From an uncultured delta proteobacterium (GTDB lineage Bacteria; Myxococcota; Myxococcia; Myxococcales; 40CM-4-68-19): a DNA stretch of 52,025 bases. The translations under genes were made by a program, and so were the position numbers. Of the stretch, positions 19,115 through 31,311 are shown one piece after another (positions within the stretch are counted from its first letter, which is position 1; each line of letters starts with the position of its first letter). The stretch lies in the NCBI GenBank assembly GCA_903911145.1, contig CAIWCD010000036.1, positions 1 to 52,025 on the forward strand, read 5' to 3'. The notes beneath the pieces are model-generated. The model was not told the origin of the DNA. It searched no databases and saw only the letters and a list, made by a program, of their open reading frames with translations.

Positions 19115-20441
19115 ACTGCCTCGCCGTCACCGTCCAGCTGCTGCCGGGGTTGCTGTTGATGTCGTACTGCGTGAACAGCAGCGTTCCGTCCGACTTCTGC
19201 TGTACGCGGCAGTAGCCCGTGTGCGTGGCGTTGGCGCCGCCGAGGCCGCAGATCACGCTGCGACCGCCGAACTGGGTCGTGTTGTGGGCGTAGTTGTGAT
19301 CGTGCGCGGTGAGGATGAGCGAGTAGTGGTGGCTCTGCAGCACGGTGAGCGGTCCGGTCGGTCCCATGCGCGAGCCCGTGACGGGATGGTGCTTGACGAT
19401 GATCGTGTAGACCGAGTTCGCGTCGGCGTCGGTGAGCGTGTTCTCGAGCCAGCTCTGCGCTGCGGCGTCGAAGAAGTCGTCGGCGATGAACACGAACGAC
19501 GCGCGCCCAAACCGCGTCTGAATCTGCAACGCGTAGTACGGCATCGTCTCGTGCGAGACCTGCGCGAGCGCAGCGATGAAGGCTGCGTAGTTCGCGTCGG
19601 TCGGATTGGCCGAGCAGTCCGCGCCGCCCTCGCACTCGTGATTTCCCATCGTCATGAAGAACGGCACGGGGAATCCGACGAGGCCCTGGACGTAGAGCGC
19701 CATCTGCGTCTGCGCGGCGGCGGCGTTCTGGCTGCACACGTACATGTGATCGCCGAGGTCGAGCGCGAACTGCGGATGCATCGAGGCCATTGCCTGCGCG
19801 ATCTGCGCGAAGGTCGCCGTTGGATAGGTCGCGGCGCTGCTGCAGGTCGGCGGCCGCGTATCGCCGGTGAGCACGAAGTCGAGCAGATCGACCGCGCCGC
19901 CAGTCGGGCCGATCGGTCCGGCATCGGCGGCGCCGCCGTCTTGACCGCTGCTGCCACCATCGACGTTGCCAGCGTCGATTGAGCCGGCATCGAGATCGCC
20001 ACCATCGAGCGCTGGGCCTGCGTCGCTGCCAGCGTCGATTGAGCCGGCATCGACTTCGCCGCCATCCAGCGCGGGTCCGGCATCGCTGCCAGCGTCGAAG
20101 TTGCCAGCGTCGATCGAGCCGCCATCGAACTCGCCGCCATCGAGCGCTGGGCCAGCGTCGCTGCCGCCATCGTGCGCGGGGCCGGCATCGCTGCCGCCGT
20201 CGTGCGCGGGACCTGCGTCGCTGCCGCTCACGACGATGCCTCCGTCGGGCCCTGCTGAGTCGCCCTGGCACGCACCGTTGATGCAGTTGTCTCCAGGATC
20301 GCAGTCGTCGTCGGTGACGCAGCTGCCGCCGAGCGTGGTGACCGGGATCACCGGACCGCTGCAGGCGCTGGTGAGCATCGTCGCGATTGCGAGCGCACGG
20401 ACGACGAGAACTGCGAGGCGGCTCCCTGCGTCGCTGCTCAT
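19113..20441 (-). CDS. Calcineurin-like metallophosphatase lipoprotein
   Basis: The 442-residue product has a lipoprotein signal (lipobox near TSACSG), a Cys-rich segment (CVTDDDCDPGDNCINGACQG) common in secreted myxobacterial proteins, a long SDAGPALDGG-type repeat linker (about residues 70-175), and a metallophosphatase domain. Metal-binding motifs are visible in order: VLTGDTRPP, LDLGDHMY, MGNHECEG, VKHHPVTGS and TAHDHNY. It should be a dinuclear-metal phosphoesterase outside the inner membrane. The start is placed at ATG 20441, with GAGGAT upstream; 20444 is an adjacent alternative. Confidence 0.87.
   Translation of the reverse strand: MSSDAGSRLAVLVVRALAIATMLTSACSGPVIPVTTLGGSCVTDDDCDPGDNCINGACQGDSAGPDGGIVVSGSDAGPAHDGGSDAGPAHDGGSDAGPALDGGEFDGGSIDAGNFDAGSDAGPALDGGEVDAGSIDAGSDAGPALDGGDLDAGSIDAGNVDGGSSGQDGGAADAGPIGPTGGAVDLLDFVLTGDTRPPTCSSAATYPTATFAQIAQAMASMHPQFALDLGDHMYVCSQNAAAAQTQMALYVQGLVGFPVPFFMTMGNHECEGGADCSANPTDANYAAFIAALAQVSHETMPYYALQIQTRFGRASFVFIADDFFDAAAQSWLENTLTDADANSVYTIIVKHHPVTGSRMGPTGPLTVLQSHHYSLILTAHDHNYAHNTTQFGGRSVICGLGGANATHTGYCRVQQKSDGTLLFTQYDINSNPGSSWTVTARQ
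19920..20225. repeat. Degenerate repeat encoding an Asp/Gly/Ala/Ser linker
   Basis: Units of about 30 bp encode SDAGPALDGG, SDAGPAHDGG and GGSIDAGNFDAG variants inside the metallophosphatase gene. The encoded stretch is acidic and probably an extended spacer between lipid anchor and enzyme domain; calcium binding by its Asp-rich units is a possibility only. Confidence 0.85.
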
Positions 20442-20493
20442 CATTGGATCCTCGTTGACATGCGCCGACCGTAGCACATATCCGACGAAGGGC

Positions 20494-21792
20494 CTAGTCT
20501 GCCGGCTTGCGGCCCTTCTCCTTCGCGCCCGCTGCGCGGCTCGGCAGCGACGGAATCCAGGTCGCGATCGCCTCGCTCTTCCCGCGAATCTCCATCGGCG
20601 GGGCCGGCGTCCATCCGAACGAATCTCCCGCGTGTTCGCGCGTGGTCTGCGACGCGAGGAGCGACACGCCGTGTGTCTTGGTGAGCCCCTCGATGCGGCT
20701 CGCCGTGTTCACCGCGTCGCCGATCGCGGTGTACTCGCGCCGCTGCGAAGGACCGATGGTCCCCACCACGACGCGGCCGGTGTGGAGTCCGATGCCGATG
20801 CGCAGAGCCTCTTCGCCGCGCGCGGCTCTTCTCGCGTTGAGCGCAGAGAGCGCTTCGAGCATCTCGAGCGCGCAGCGCACCGCCGCCTCAGCGTGATTGG
20901 CCTGCGCGGTCGGTGCCCCGAAGTAGGCCATGATCCCATCGCCGATGAACTTGTCGAGCGTGCCGTGCGCGCGGAAGATCACCGCGACCATCGCCTCGAG
21001 ATATTCGTTGAGCAGCGCGACCACGTCGGGGCTCTCCATCCGCTCCGCCATCGCGGTGAAGCCACGGATATCCGCGAAGAGCACCGTCACCTCGCGGTGC
21101 TCGCCCGTTCGATCCGGATGAGGCTGGAGGATCTGCTCGCGCACGCCAGGAGAAAAGTAGTGTCCGAGCCGCTTGCTCTGCGCCTGTTCGTGAACCGCGC
21201 TGTGGATGAGCTGCGTGCTCTGTTCGATCAGCACCGAGCAGGCCGCGCCCGTCGCGCCGAGCACCACCATCACATACGGCCAGCCGACCTCGGCGTTGCC
21301 CACCAGCACGAGCAGCGCGATCTGCAACACGATGCCCATCAGCGTCGCGATCACGACATTGCTCTTGCGCAGGGAAAGTCCGGAGAAGGCGATCGCCATC
21401 GCGAAGACTCCGACCGTGAACACGCCATTGCTGCGCGCGGCGAGCGCGTCGGGGGCGCCCAGGATGCTCAGTGCCTGCGCGAAGAAGATCGCCGGCATGT
21501 CGAGAGTCGCGAGCGTGTACCAGGCGTAGCGCAGGATGAACGCGAAGCGAGTACCGGCGAAGTAGAGCAGCACCGCCGCAGCGCAGACGACGCCGACGAG
21601 CAGCTGCTCCGAGCGCGGCGCGCCCCCGATGCCTGCGCGCGCAAGAATCACCACCGACGCGAACCAGATCGTCGTGCCAACTGCGCGCAGGAGGAGAAAC
21701 CGGCGTGCGTTCTTCTCGCGCTGCGCGACCAGCGTGCGCTCGAATGCGCGCCAGGCGGTGCCGCCTTCGGATCTCTCCTCTTCCTCGTACAC
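20494..21792 (-). CDS. Membrane class III adenylate/guanylate cyclase
   Basis: The 432-residue product has about six membrane segments in residues 30-195, then a class III cyclase domain. It shows the metal-binding [17 protein letters not shown], a second catalytic Asp in [14 protein letters not shown], and the transition-state Asn/Arg pair in [14 protein letters not shown]. It should make cAMP (cGMP not excluded) in response to a membrane or intracellular signal. The frame extends to a TTG at 21882 that overlaps the neighbouring hydrolase gene, but GTG 21792 with GAAGAGG seven bases upstream is preferred. The hydrolase gene upstream is on the same strand. Confidence 0.85.
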   Translation of the reverse strand: MYEEEERSEGGTAWRAFERTLVAQREKNARRFLLLRAVGTTIWFASVVILARAGIGGAPRSEQLLVGVVCAAAVLLYFAGTRFAFILRYAWYTLATLDMPAIFFAQALSILGAPDALAARSNGVFTVGVFAMAIAFSGLSLRKSNVVIATLMGIVLQIALLVLVGNAEVGWPYVMVVLGATGAACSVLIEQSTQLIHSAVHEQAQSKRLGHYFSPGVREQILQPHPDRTGEHREVTVLFADIRGFTAMAERMESPDVVALLNEYLEAMVAVIFRAHGTLDKFIGDGIMAYFGAPTAQANHAEAAVRCALEMLEALSALNARRAARGEEALRIGIGLHTGRVVVGTIGPSQRREYTAIGDAVNTASRIEGLTKTHGVSLLASQTTREHAGDSFGWTPAPPMEIRGKSEAIATWIPSLPSRAAGAKEKGRKPAD

Positions 21793-21863
21793 GCCTGGTG
21801 CCTCTTCGGTTGCGCAGCGCTGACCAACGTCAAGTCTATCCGAGTCCTGCTCGCGGTGAGCGA

Positions 21864-22757
21864 CTAGGCGGAGGCCGGGCAAAGCCAGTGCAGCAGTGCC
21901 GCGTTCACCCTCTGCGCCGCTTCGTTCTGCACGAAGTGTCCGGCCCCTTCGATGAGCTCGATGGTCGGAGAATTTCCCTCGGCGAAGAACGGCCGCATCG
22001 CCGTTTGATCAACCAGCTCAAGGCCGAGAAAGCGATCGCTCGTCCCCCAGATCACCTTCGTCGGCGCCGCGATCGGGTGGCGTTGCGCATCGCGGAGGAT
22101 GCCCGGATTCCGGAAGGCGGCGCGGTAGTAGCCGATGGCCGCGTGGGCTGCGCCCGGCTGCTGCATCGATTCGCGATAGGGCGCGAGCACCTCCGGCGTC
22201 CAGACGTCGCGGACGCTCGAGCCGCCGCGAAGCGATCGCGCGATCGCGGCCGCCCCGTCGCGCGTGAGGATGAATTCCGGCAGCAGCGGGAGCTGGAACG
22301 CGAACATGTACCAGGAGCGCAAGAGCTGGCGCGGATTGGTCAGCAGTGCACGCGCGAAGACCGCAGGGTGCGGCATGTTCAGCACGACGAGGCGCTCGAC
22401 GACCTGCGGCTGCAGTATCGCCGTGCCCCACGCGATCGCGCCGCCCCAGTCGTGGCCGATGATCGTCGCGCGCTCTCTGCCGCACGCCTGCACCAGTGAA
22501 GCAACGTCTTGCGTGAGCGTGTGCAGATCGAACGGCCCGAGTTTATCGGTGCCGCCGTAGCCGCGAAGATCGGGCGCGACCGCGCGAAATCCTGCGGCTG
22601 CGAGTGCCGTCAGTTGGTGCTGCCAGGAGATCGCCAACTCAGGAAAGCCGTGCAGGAGAAGGGCGAGCGGTCCATCCGCGGGTCCGGCGGCGAGCGCGTG
22701 AAACGAGATCCCGTTGGCGCGCAGACGGAGGTGTTCGAACGGCACCGGCGATGGCAT
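21864..22757 (-). CDS. Alpha/beta hydrolase, epoxide hydrolase-like
   Basis: The 297-residue product has an alpha/beta hydrolase fold: oxyanion segment [13 protein letters not shown], nucleophile elbow GHDWGG (Asp nucleophile, as in epoxide hydrolases and haloalkane dehalogenases), a later acid in WGTSDRFLG, and the catalytic His in [10 protein letters not shown]. The HGFPE motif favours an epoxide hydrolase. ATG 22757 has GAGGG seven bases upstream and is preferred over an in-frame ATG at 22817, which would run through the GTGGAAC repeats. It is divergent from the glycosyltransferase gene, and the two may share regulation. Confidence 0.87.
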   Translation of the reverse strand: MPSPVPFEHLRLRANGISFHALAAGPADGPLALLLHGFPELAISWQHQLTALAAAGFRAVAPDLRGYGGTDKLGPFDLHTLTQDVASLVQACGRERATIIGHDWGGAIAWGTAILQPQVVERLVVLNMPHPAVFARALLTNPRQLLRSWYMFAFQLPLLPEFILTRDGAAAIARSLRGGSSVRDVWTPEVLAPYRESMQQPGAAHAAIGYYRAAFRNPGILRDAQRHPIAAPTKVIWGTSDRFLGLELVDQTAMRPFFAEGNSPTIELIEGAGHFVQNEAAQRVNAALLHWLCPASA

Positions 22758-22773
22758 CGGGACACCCTCAAGT

Positions 22774-22815
22774 GTGGAACATCGTGTGGAACAGTCGTGG
22801 AACGCTGCGTGGAAC
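22774..22815. promoter_or_regulatory. Four GTGGAAC iterons in a divergent promoter region
   Basis: GTGGAAC occurs at 22774, 22786, 22797 and 22809, all in the same orientation and spaced 12, 11 and 12 bp, about one DNA turn. The array lies between the hydrolase start (22757, minus) and the glycosyltransferase start (22862, plus). Helically phased direct repeats point to a cooperatively bound regulator. No regulator gene is adjacent. Confidence 0.6.
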
Positions 22816-22861
22816 ATATAGAGCCGAACCGATTGGTGGCGCTTGCGGTAACAGTGGACGG

Positions 22862-24109
22862 ATGCGAGTCGCGCTGCAGACCTGGGGTTCAGACGGAGAC
22901 ATCCGACCGATGATTGCACTCGCCGCCGGGCTCGTGCGGCGCGGACACAGCGCGACGATCTCGATCGGCAGCGTCGACAACAAGGACTACAGCGCGATGT
23001 GCAGCGCCGTCGGCGTCACCGCGATGCACGCCCCGCGCGAGTGCGCGATCGACGTCACGCGGTGGATGGGCGAGATGGGCCACACGCGCAATCCGCTCAA
23101 GATGCTTCGCTTCCTCCACGAGCGCGCGCTCTTCCCGGCGTTCGCGGAGATGGCCGAAGCGGCCGAGGCGCAGGTCGCGGATGCGGATCTGGTCGTCGGC
23201 CATTTCGTCGCCGCGCCGATGCGGGTCGCAGCAGAGAAGCGCAAGCTGCCGTTCGCGTCGGTCGCCTTCTGGCCGGGGCTGATCGCCGACTCGTCGAGGC
23301 CCCCCGAGGGCCTGCCGCACCTCGGCGGCTTCTTGAATCGGATGCTCTGGAGCGGCGCGTTTGCGCTCATCGATCGCACCGTCGGCGAAGGCTATCGCGC
23401 CCACTTTCGCGCCCACGGACTTCCTGCACCGTCGGGCATCATGGAGATCTGCTACTCGCCGAAGCTCAACCTGATCGCCTCAAGTGGGCGCCTCTGGCCG
23501 CACGTGCGCGACGTGGGTCCGCACCGCTTCTGTGGCGCGTTTGCGCTGCCGGGCGAAGCGGAGCCGGAGCCGCTGCCGCCGCAGATCGAAGAGTTTCTCG
23601 CTGCGGGAGAGCCCCCTCTGTTTCTCACGCTCGGGTCGATGGGCCAGCTCGAGCCGGACGCGAGCGAGGCGCTGCTCCTCGAGGTTGCCGAGCGGTCCGG
23701 GCTGCGCGCGATCATCCATCACGATGCACGCCGTCCGCTCCCAGCGCGGCCGGGAGAGAGATTCCAGTTCATCGGCCGCACCAATCACGCGGCGCTCTTT
23801 CCGCGGTGTCGAGCGATTCTCCATCACGGCGGCGCGGGCACGACGCACACGGCGCTCGCAGCCGGCAAGCCCGCGGTCGTGGTCGGCTTCATGGAGGAGC
23901 AGCTCTCGTGGGGCAAGTCGCTCGTGCGCAGCGGCGTCGGCGGCGGCGTGTTCCGCTACGCCTTCTCAGACCCCAAACAGATCGGAGCCGCTCTGGGTGC
24001 GGCCGGGCGCGACTTGGCGCTGTGCGCGCGGGCAGCGGAACTGGGAGCGCAAGTGCGTGCTGAAGACGGCGTTGCGACCGCCTGCGCGCAGCTTGAGGCG
24101 CTCGTGTAG
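22862..24109 (+). CDS. UGT-like glycosyltransferase (GT1 family)
   Basis: The 415-residue product resembles GT-B fold sterol/lipid glucosyltransferases. It starts VALQTWGSDGDIRPMIALAAGL, with the GD-P motif of the acceptor domain, and in its C-terminal half has PLFLTLGSMG and the donor-binding HHGGAGTTHTALAAGKP, as in UDP-glycosyltransferases of family 1. It likely moves a sugar from a nucleotide donor to a lipid, sterol, polyketide or carotenoid acceptor. The specific acceptor cannot be predicted. ATG 22862 is the first start in the frame that gives the conserved N-terminus. Confidence 0.87.
   Translation: MRVALQTWGSDGDIRPMIALAAGLVRRGHSATISIGSVDNKDYSAMCSAVGVTAMHAPRECAIDVTRWMGEMGHTRNPLKMLRFLHERALFPAFAEMAEAAEAQVADADLVVGHFVAAPMRVAAEKRKLPFASVAFWPGLIADSSRPPEGLPHLGGFLNRMLWSGAFALIDRTVGEGYRAHFRAHGLPAPSGIMEICYSPKLNLIASSGRLWPHVRDVGPHRFCGAFALPGEAEPEPLPPQIEEFLAAGEPPLFLTLGSMGQLEPDASEALLLEVAERSGLRAIIHHDARRPLPARPGERFQFIGRTNHAALFPRCRAILHHGGAGTTHTALAAGKPAVVVGFMEEQLSWGKSLVRSGVGGGVFRYAFSDPKQIGAALGAAGRDLALCARAAELGAQVRAEDGVATACAQLEALV
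23735..23751 (-). repeat. Dispersed hairpin repeat, copy 4
   Basis: The minus strand reads GGCCGCGCTGGGAGCGG, an exact match to the family core. It is inside the glycosyltransferase gene and encodes RPLPARP in the sense direction. Confidence 0.6.
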
Positions 24110-24219
24110 GACGTGCTCGAAGCCGTGCGTGTCACATCGGCGCGGCAGGCAAGTCACTCTCTGTGTGGTCGTGCCGAACGCGCTCGTGGCGCCCCGGACG
24201 CGACGGCACTGGAGTGGTC

Positions 24220-24900
24220 ATGGGCACCGCATCACGCAAGAGCTCGATGGCAGGCACGATCGCGTTCACGATGCTCTGCGCCGCGCTGGTGGCGGCCTGC
24301 GAGCATGGTCGCGGCGGCTTTTCGCACGCGTCGAGTTCGTGGGGACACGCAAGCGGGTGGGGCAGTTCGTCGAGCGCGACGCACAATCCGGTGAGCGCGC
24401 CGCCCGTCGCGCACAGCGTCTCGACCAGCGCCCCCACGCCGCCTCGCAGCGGGAACAGCTCCTCTGGTTCGCGCGCACCGACCGCGCAGCCGATCGTTTC
24501 GTCCCTGCCGCCTCCTGCGCCGAGGAACACTCCACGCGCGCCGTTGGGCATGCGGCCCGTCACGCTCGGCGTTCATCCCCTCGCGCCGGTTGGACGGATC
24601 GAACACCAGCCGAATGAGGTTGAGCGCTTTGTCGTGCGGTTCATCGATGCGTCGACCGACCTGCTCGTCGCGGCCAGCGAGAGCGCGGCGATGTCCGACG
24701 CGGAGGATGAGGCGTTCGATGAACCACTGCCCGTCGAAGCGTTCGCGGTGGGGCCGGCCGACGGGGCTGTGCTCTTCGGTGCCGATCTCGATCCGCAGAT
24801 CTGCGAAGACCTCGCGCCTGGCGCGACGCACATCCCGCGCGGCTGCTCGGCGCAGTCGCTCAGGGCATCTGAAAGTGGCGCCGCAGGATCGATTCGGTGA
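24220..24900 (+). CDS. Hypothetical lipoprotein, Ser/Pro-rich
   Basis: I do not recognise this 226-residue protein. It has a lipoprotein signal (AGTIAFTMLCAALVAAC, lipobox LVAAC), a Ser/Gly/His-rich segment, a Ser/Pro/Ala-rich segment (about residues 45-110), and an acidic C-terminal part (FVVRFIDASTDLLVAA, DAEDEAFDEPLPVEAF). ATG 24220 has GGAG five bases upstream. Its 3' end overlaps the convergent mutH gene by 41 bp. Confidence 0.6.
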   Translation: MGTASRKSSMAGTIAFTMLCAALVAACEHGRGGFSHASSSWGHASGWGSSSSATHNPVSAPPVAHSVSTSAPTPPRSGNSSSGSRAPTAQPIVSSLPPPAPRNTPRAPLGMRPVTLGVHPLAPVGRIEHQPNEVERFVVRFIDASTDLLVAASESAAMSDAEDEAFDEPLPVEAFAVGPADGAVLFGADLDPQICEDLAPGATHIPRGCSAQSLRASESGAAGSIR

Positions 24901-25552
24901 ACGCAGTCCGCAGATAGAACGCACGCGGCGCGGCGCGCACGGAGGCTCCATCTTCGTCGAGCGCGCTGCGGAGATCGGCAGCGTTGCGCCCTTTGGGCCG
25001 CAGTTGCAGCACGACGCCGCGGTGCCCGGTGATGCGCGCGAGAAACCCCTCGTCGATCAACTCGACGATCTCTTCGTAGTCGTGGCGAAGCCGGGCAAGC
25101 TCTTCGGGCGACGGACTCCAGAGCAGCGCCGAGCCGCACCGACGCCCTGCGAGCGCAATCGCCGGATCCGCTTCGACGACCACCCACGCCACGCGCGCGA
25201 GCTTCTTGCGCACCGCCGAGTTCTCCCAGCTGCGATCGGGTTTGGCGAGATCGAGCGAGGCCACGAATGTCGACTCGCACGGCCGGCCCATCCGATCGAC
25301 CGGGATCGATTTCAGCTCGATGCCGAGCGCAGGAAAATCAGGCTCCGCGTGCGAGCCGGCGGTCGCGCCCAGCGCGCGCTCGAGCAGCTGCCCGACCCAA
25401 CCCTTGTTCTTCCTCAGATCGGCCGGGCTCTTGATCTGGAGCTGCTCCGCGAGCTCGCCGAGTGTGCGCCCCGCCAAGGCGTCCATGCGCGCGCGCAACT
25501 CCGCTTCATCTCGCGGCGGCAGGCAGCGCGGCATCTGGTGGCGCATCGTCAT
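24860..25552 (-). CDS. mutH: DNA mismatch repair endonuclease MutH
   Basis: The 230-residue product closely resembles E. coli MutH (229 residues) along its whole length. MutH nicks the unmethylated strand at hemimethylated GATC sites when activated by MutS and MutL. The catalytic residues of the E. coli enzyme (Glu56, Asp70, Glu77, Lys79) are all present here two positions later: LLE at 58, PDF with Asp72, and IELKSIP with Glu79 and Lys81. Other family segments are LGELAEQ, KNKGWVG, RCGSALLWSP and RAFYLRTAF. ATG 25552 has AAGG eight bases upstream. It lies 11 bases after the glycosyltransferase gene and is probably cotranscribed with it. mutH is mainly known from gammaproteobacteria, so transfer is likely. 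Confidence 0.93.
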   Translation of the reverse strand: MTMRHQMPRCLPPRDEAELRARMDALAGRTLGELAEQLQIKSPADLRKNKGWVGQLLERALGATAGSHAEPDFPALGIELKSIPVDRMGRPCESTFVASLDLAKPDRSWENSAVRKKLARVAWVVVEADPAIALAGRRCGSALLWSPSPEELARLRHDYEEIVELIDEGFLARITGHRGVVLQLRPKGRNAADLRSALDEDGASVRAAPRAFYLRTAFTESILRRHFQMP

Positions 25553-25563
25553 CGTGCGGGCCT

Positions 25564-27096
25564 TCAGCGCAGGCGGGAGAGAATGCCGATCAGCTGTTCG
25601 GCGCGCTGTCGATAGGTGTGCCGCGACAGCACCGCGCGCATTCCTGCCGCGGCGATCGCCTCGCGTTCCTCCTCGTGCGCCAGATAGTGGCGGGCCTTCT
25701 GAATCAGATCGCGCTCGTCGCAATAGGTGATGATCTCCTCTCCGGGCGTGAGCAGCCGCGCAAGATTCGGCACCTCATTGGTGAGCAGCATCGCGCCGCA
25801 GGCGGGCACTTCGAAGCAGCGATAGTTCACGTCGTCGGCAATGCTGCGATTCAATCCGATGCGATAGGACGCGACGGCGGCGACCATATCGGGACCAATC
25901 GTGTTGATATGCCGTGTAATCGGAATCTCACTCTGCAGACGCGCAAGCCACGCGGCGCGCGACGAGATCATCGAGCCGCAGAATCCGACGTCGTGCAGTC
26001 TGTTGGCATTCGCTGGCGGGCGAACCAGCTCGGCGTCGATCGCGTTGGGAAACCAGTCGCTCCCTCCCACCACATCGCGAAAGGCCGGGAGATACTGCTC
26101 GGCCGAATTGAGCAGATGATCGATGCGCTGCCTGCGGCAGAATTCGATATGCGCAGCGAGCACGCAATGGGAATCAATGCTCCAGAAGAGCTTGCGTCCC
26201 TTGAAGCTCGAGAGATCGGGGTGCCAGCCGCTGTCGTAGTTCTCCAGCGTCAGCACCGCGTCGCAGCCGCGCGAGATCTCCTCGAAGGGGGTCGCGTAAT
26301 TCGGATATCCCAATCCCCAGACGAGAGCCTCGACACCGAGCTCGTTCAGGCTGCGCGCGAGTGAGAGCGCTTCGCGATAGTCGCGGTTGCGCTCGTGGCG
26401 GCCGCGCTCCTGGATGAGCAGCAGCTTGAGCGGGCGCGCGGTTCGCAGAGATTCCGCGAGTTGGCGCTGGTGCAACTCGACCGTCTTCTCCTCTTCATCG
26501 AAGACCTGCCCGACGAACTGCAGCCCCTGCCTCGGTGTCGGGAAGGGCCGATGATCGAAGAATTCGTCGTGCACCAGCGACTGCGCCGCGACGAGCGGAT
26601 GCACGACGCGCGCGAGGAACTGCTGATCGACCTGGTAATGATTACCTCGTTGATATCCGTTGATATTCTCGTTGATATCGCGCAGGAGCGGCGCCTTGAC
26701 GCCCCACATGCCCCCGAGGATCGGCATGTTGTGCTGCGGATGATCGCGCATGATGTGGAACGACTTGTCGCTCGCGAGCCAGGCATCGACGGCAGCCTTC
26801 TCCCGCTCATTGAGCCTTGAATCGCAGTCGCGGCTGAGCATGACGGAGACGTTTTGATCGGCCGCCGCCGAGAAGCGCCAGAACATCCCGCGCCAATCTC
26901 CCGCTTCCTTGTGCTCGATCACCTCGGCGCCGCGGGCGCGCAGACCTTCGACGATCGTGCGCGGCGTGCTCGCTCCAACGGCGAAGCGCGCGGTCCAGCC
27001 GGGATAGATGCGCGCGCATAGCTCCGCATTTCGCAATGCCCCGATCGTGTAGCGAGGATTGTCGCCCCAGAGGCAGAAGCTGATGATCTTGAGCAT
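25564..27096 (-). CDS. Two-domain glycosyltransferase-like protein with CgeB-type C-terminal domain
   Basis: The 510-residue product has two parts. The N-terminal ~210 residues (IISFCLWGDNPRYTIGALRNAELCARIYPGW, then SVMLSRDCDSRLNEREKAAVDAWL) look like a glycosyltransferase-like domain with a DxD-type CDSR site. The C-terminal ~290 residues match the CgeB/glycosyl transferase 1 type (LLLIQERGRHERN, FWSIDSHCVLAAH, FCGSMISSRAAWL, RCFEVPACGAMLLTNEVPNL), seen in spore-maturation CgeB proteins. It is likely involved in surface glycan synthesis. The start ATG 27096 is 31 bases from the divergent DUF1345 gene; mutH follows on the same strand. Confidence 0.75.
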   Translation of the reverse strand: MLKIISFCLWGDNPRYTIGALRNAELCARIYPGWTARFAVGASTPRTIVEGLRARGAEVIEHKEAGDWRGMFWRFSAAADQNVSVMLSRDCDSRLNEREKAAVDAWLASDKSFHIMRDHPQHNMPILGGMWGVKAPLLRDINENINGYQRGNHYQVDQQFLARVVHPLVAAQSLVHDEFFDHRPFPTPRQGLQFVGQVFDEEEKTVELHQRQLAESLRTARPLKLLLIQERGRHERNRDYREALSLARSLNELGVEALVWGLGYPNYATPFEEISRGCDAVLTLENYDSGWHPDLSSFKGRKLFWSIDSHCVLAAHIEFCRRQRIDHLLNSAEQYLPAFRDVVGGSDWFPNAIDAELVRPPANANRLHDVGFCGSMISSRAAWLARLQSEIPITRHINTIGPDMVAAVASYRIGLNRSIADDVNYRCFEVPACGAMLLTNEVPNLARLLTPGEEIITYCDERDLIQKARHYLAHEEEREAIAAAGMRAVLSRHTYRQRAEQLIGILSRLR

Positions 27097-27127
27097 GCGC
27101 GTCCTGTGGTTCCGATATCATCGCGCG

Positions 27128-27802
27128 ATGCCCGAGTCTCGCGGCCTCTTCTCTCCATTCGTGCTACGCCATGCACTCGCGCGAGCGATCCTCGCCTGCG
27201 CATTTGGCGGAGCCGTCTACGCGCTGCTCTATGCGCTCCACGCGCCGCCGACGCTCTCTGCACTGGGCGGTTGGGATGCAGGCGGCGTGCTGCTTGCCGC
27301 GCTCGCCTGGGGAAATATCGCAACGGCCAATGCCGACCAGACGCGGGCGCGCGCGGCCGCCGAGGATCCGGGCCGCACAGCGGTCTATGCACTCATCCTG
27401 CTGACCTCGAGCGCCAGCCTCTTTGCCTCGACGGTACTGGTGCGCGGCGTCAAGAGCGCGCCGCTCTTCGAGGGCCGGGCGCTGCTGTTTCTCTGTCTGG
27501 TCGCGGTCGCGCTCTCGTGGACGCTGACGCATCTCGCCTTCGCGCTCAGATATGCGCACCTCTACTATCGCGAGGACAACGAAGGGATCGGCGGCGCCGA
27601 ATTCGCCGGCGGCGCGGCGCCCGATTACTTCGATTTCGTCTATCTCGCCTTCACGGTCGGGATGTGTTTCCAGGTCTCGGATACGACCATCTCGAGTCGC
27701 CAGATTCGCCGCACGCTGCTGCTGCACGCGACGATGTCGTTCACCTACAACACGGTGATTCTCGCCTTCGTCTTGAATCTCGCGTTCGGTCTCGCGGGAT
27801 AG
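27128..27802 (+). CDS. DUF1345 membrane protein
   Basis: The 224-residue product is an integral membrane protein with about five or six segments (for example IAYALLYALHAPP-type region at 15-45, LLAALAWGNIATA, LFASTVLVRG, LLFLCLVAVALSWTLTHLAF, and a C-terminal ILAFVLNLAFGL). The conserved cytoplasmic-face stretch YYREDNEGIGGAEF and the PDYFDFVYLAFTVGMCFQVSD segment are diagnostic of DUF1345, a family of unknown function that often resembles ion-channel proteins. It is divergent from the glycosyltransferase gene and convergent with the spermidine-synthase-like gene. Confidence 0.85.
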   Translation: MPESRGLFSPFVLRHALARAILACAFGGAVYALLYALHAPPTLSALGGWDAGGVLLAALAWGNIATANADQTRARAAAEDPGRTAVYALILLTSSASLFASTVLVRGVKSAPLFEGRALLFLCLVAVALSWTLTHLAFALRYAHLYYREDNEGIGGAEFAGGAAPDYFDFVYLAFTVGMCFQVSDTTISSRQIRRTLLLHATMSFTYNTVILAFVLNLAFGLAG

Positions 27803-27811
27803 TTCCGCCCA

Positions 27812-31265
<3,454 letters not shown>

Positions 31266-31266
<1 letters not shown>

Positions 31267-31290
31267 CGCAAAGCCGCGCCAGGAGCGGCC
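31266..31290 (+). repeat. Dispersed hairpin repeat, copy 6
   Basis: The sequence GCGCAAAGCCGC followed by GCCAGGAGCGGCC matches the family, with a GCC-A change in the loop. It begins at the last base of the argG stop codon and its stem GCCGC-GCGGC could act as a transcript-end hairpin. Confidence 0.6.
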
Positions 31291-31311
31291 GGGAGCGACT
31301 GGACCCTTTCG

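Noticed and set aside
17488-19215. Long plus-strand frame (575 codons) opposite the DEAD-box helicase gene
   Set aside because: It is arginine-rich with no recognisable domain and lies fully opposite a well-supported gene; high GC content creates such frames.
19966-21867. Long plus-strand frame (633 codons) opposite the metallophosphatase and cyclase genes
   Set aside because: Its product is a low-complexity mirror of the SDAGPALDGG repeat and cyclase sequence; no independent family signal.
22757-22817. Upstream ATG of the epoxide-hydrolase-like gene through the GTGGAAC repeats
   Set aside because: The extra residues come only from the repeats and ATG 22757 has the better ribosome site.
24043-24060. 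CTGGGAGCGCAAGTGCG in the glycosyltransferase gene as another dispersed repeat copy
   Set aside because: It shares only CTGGGAGCG with the family and lacks both stems.
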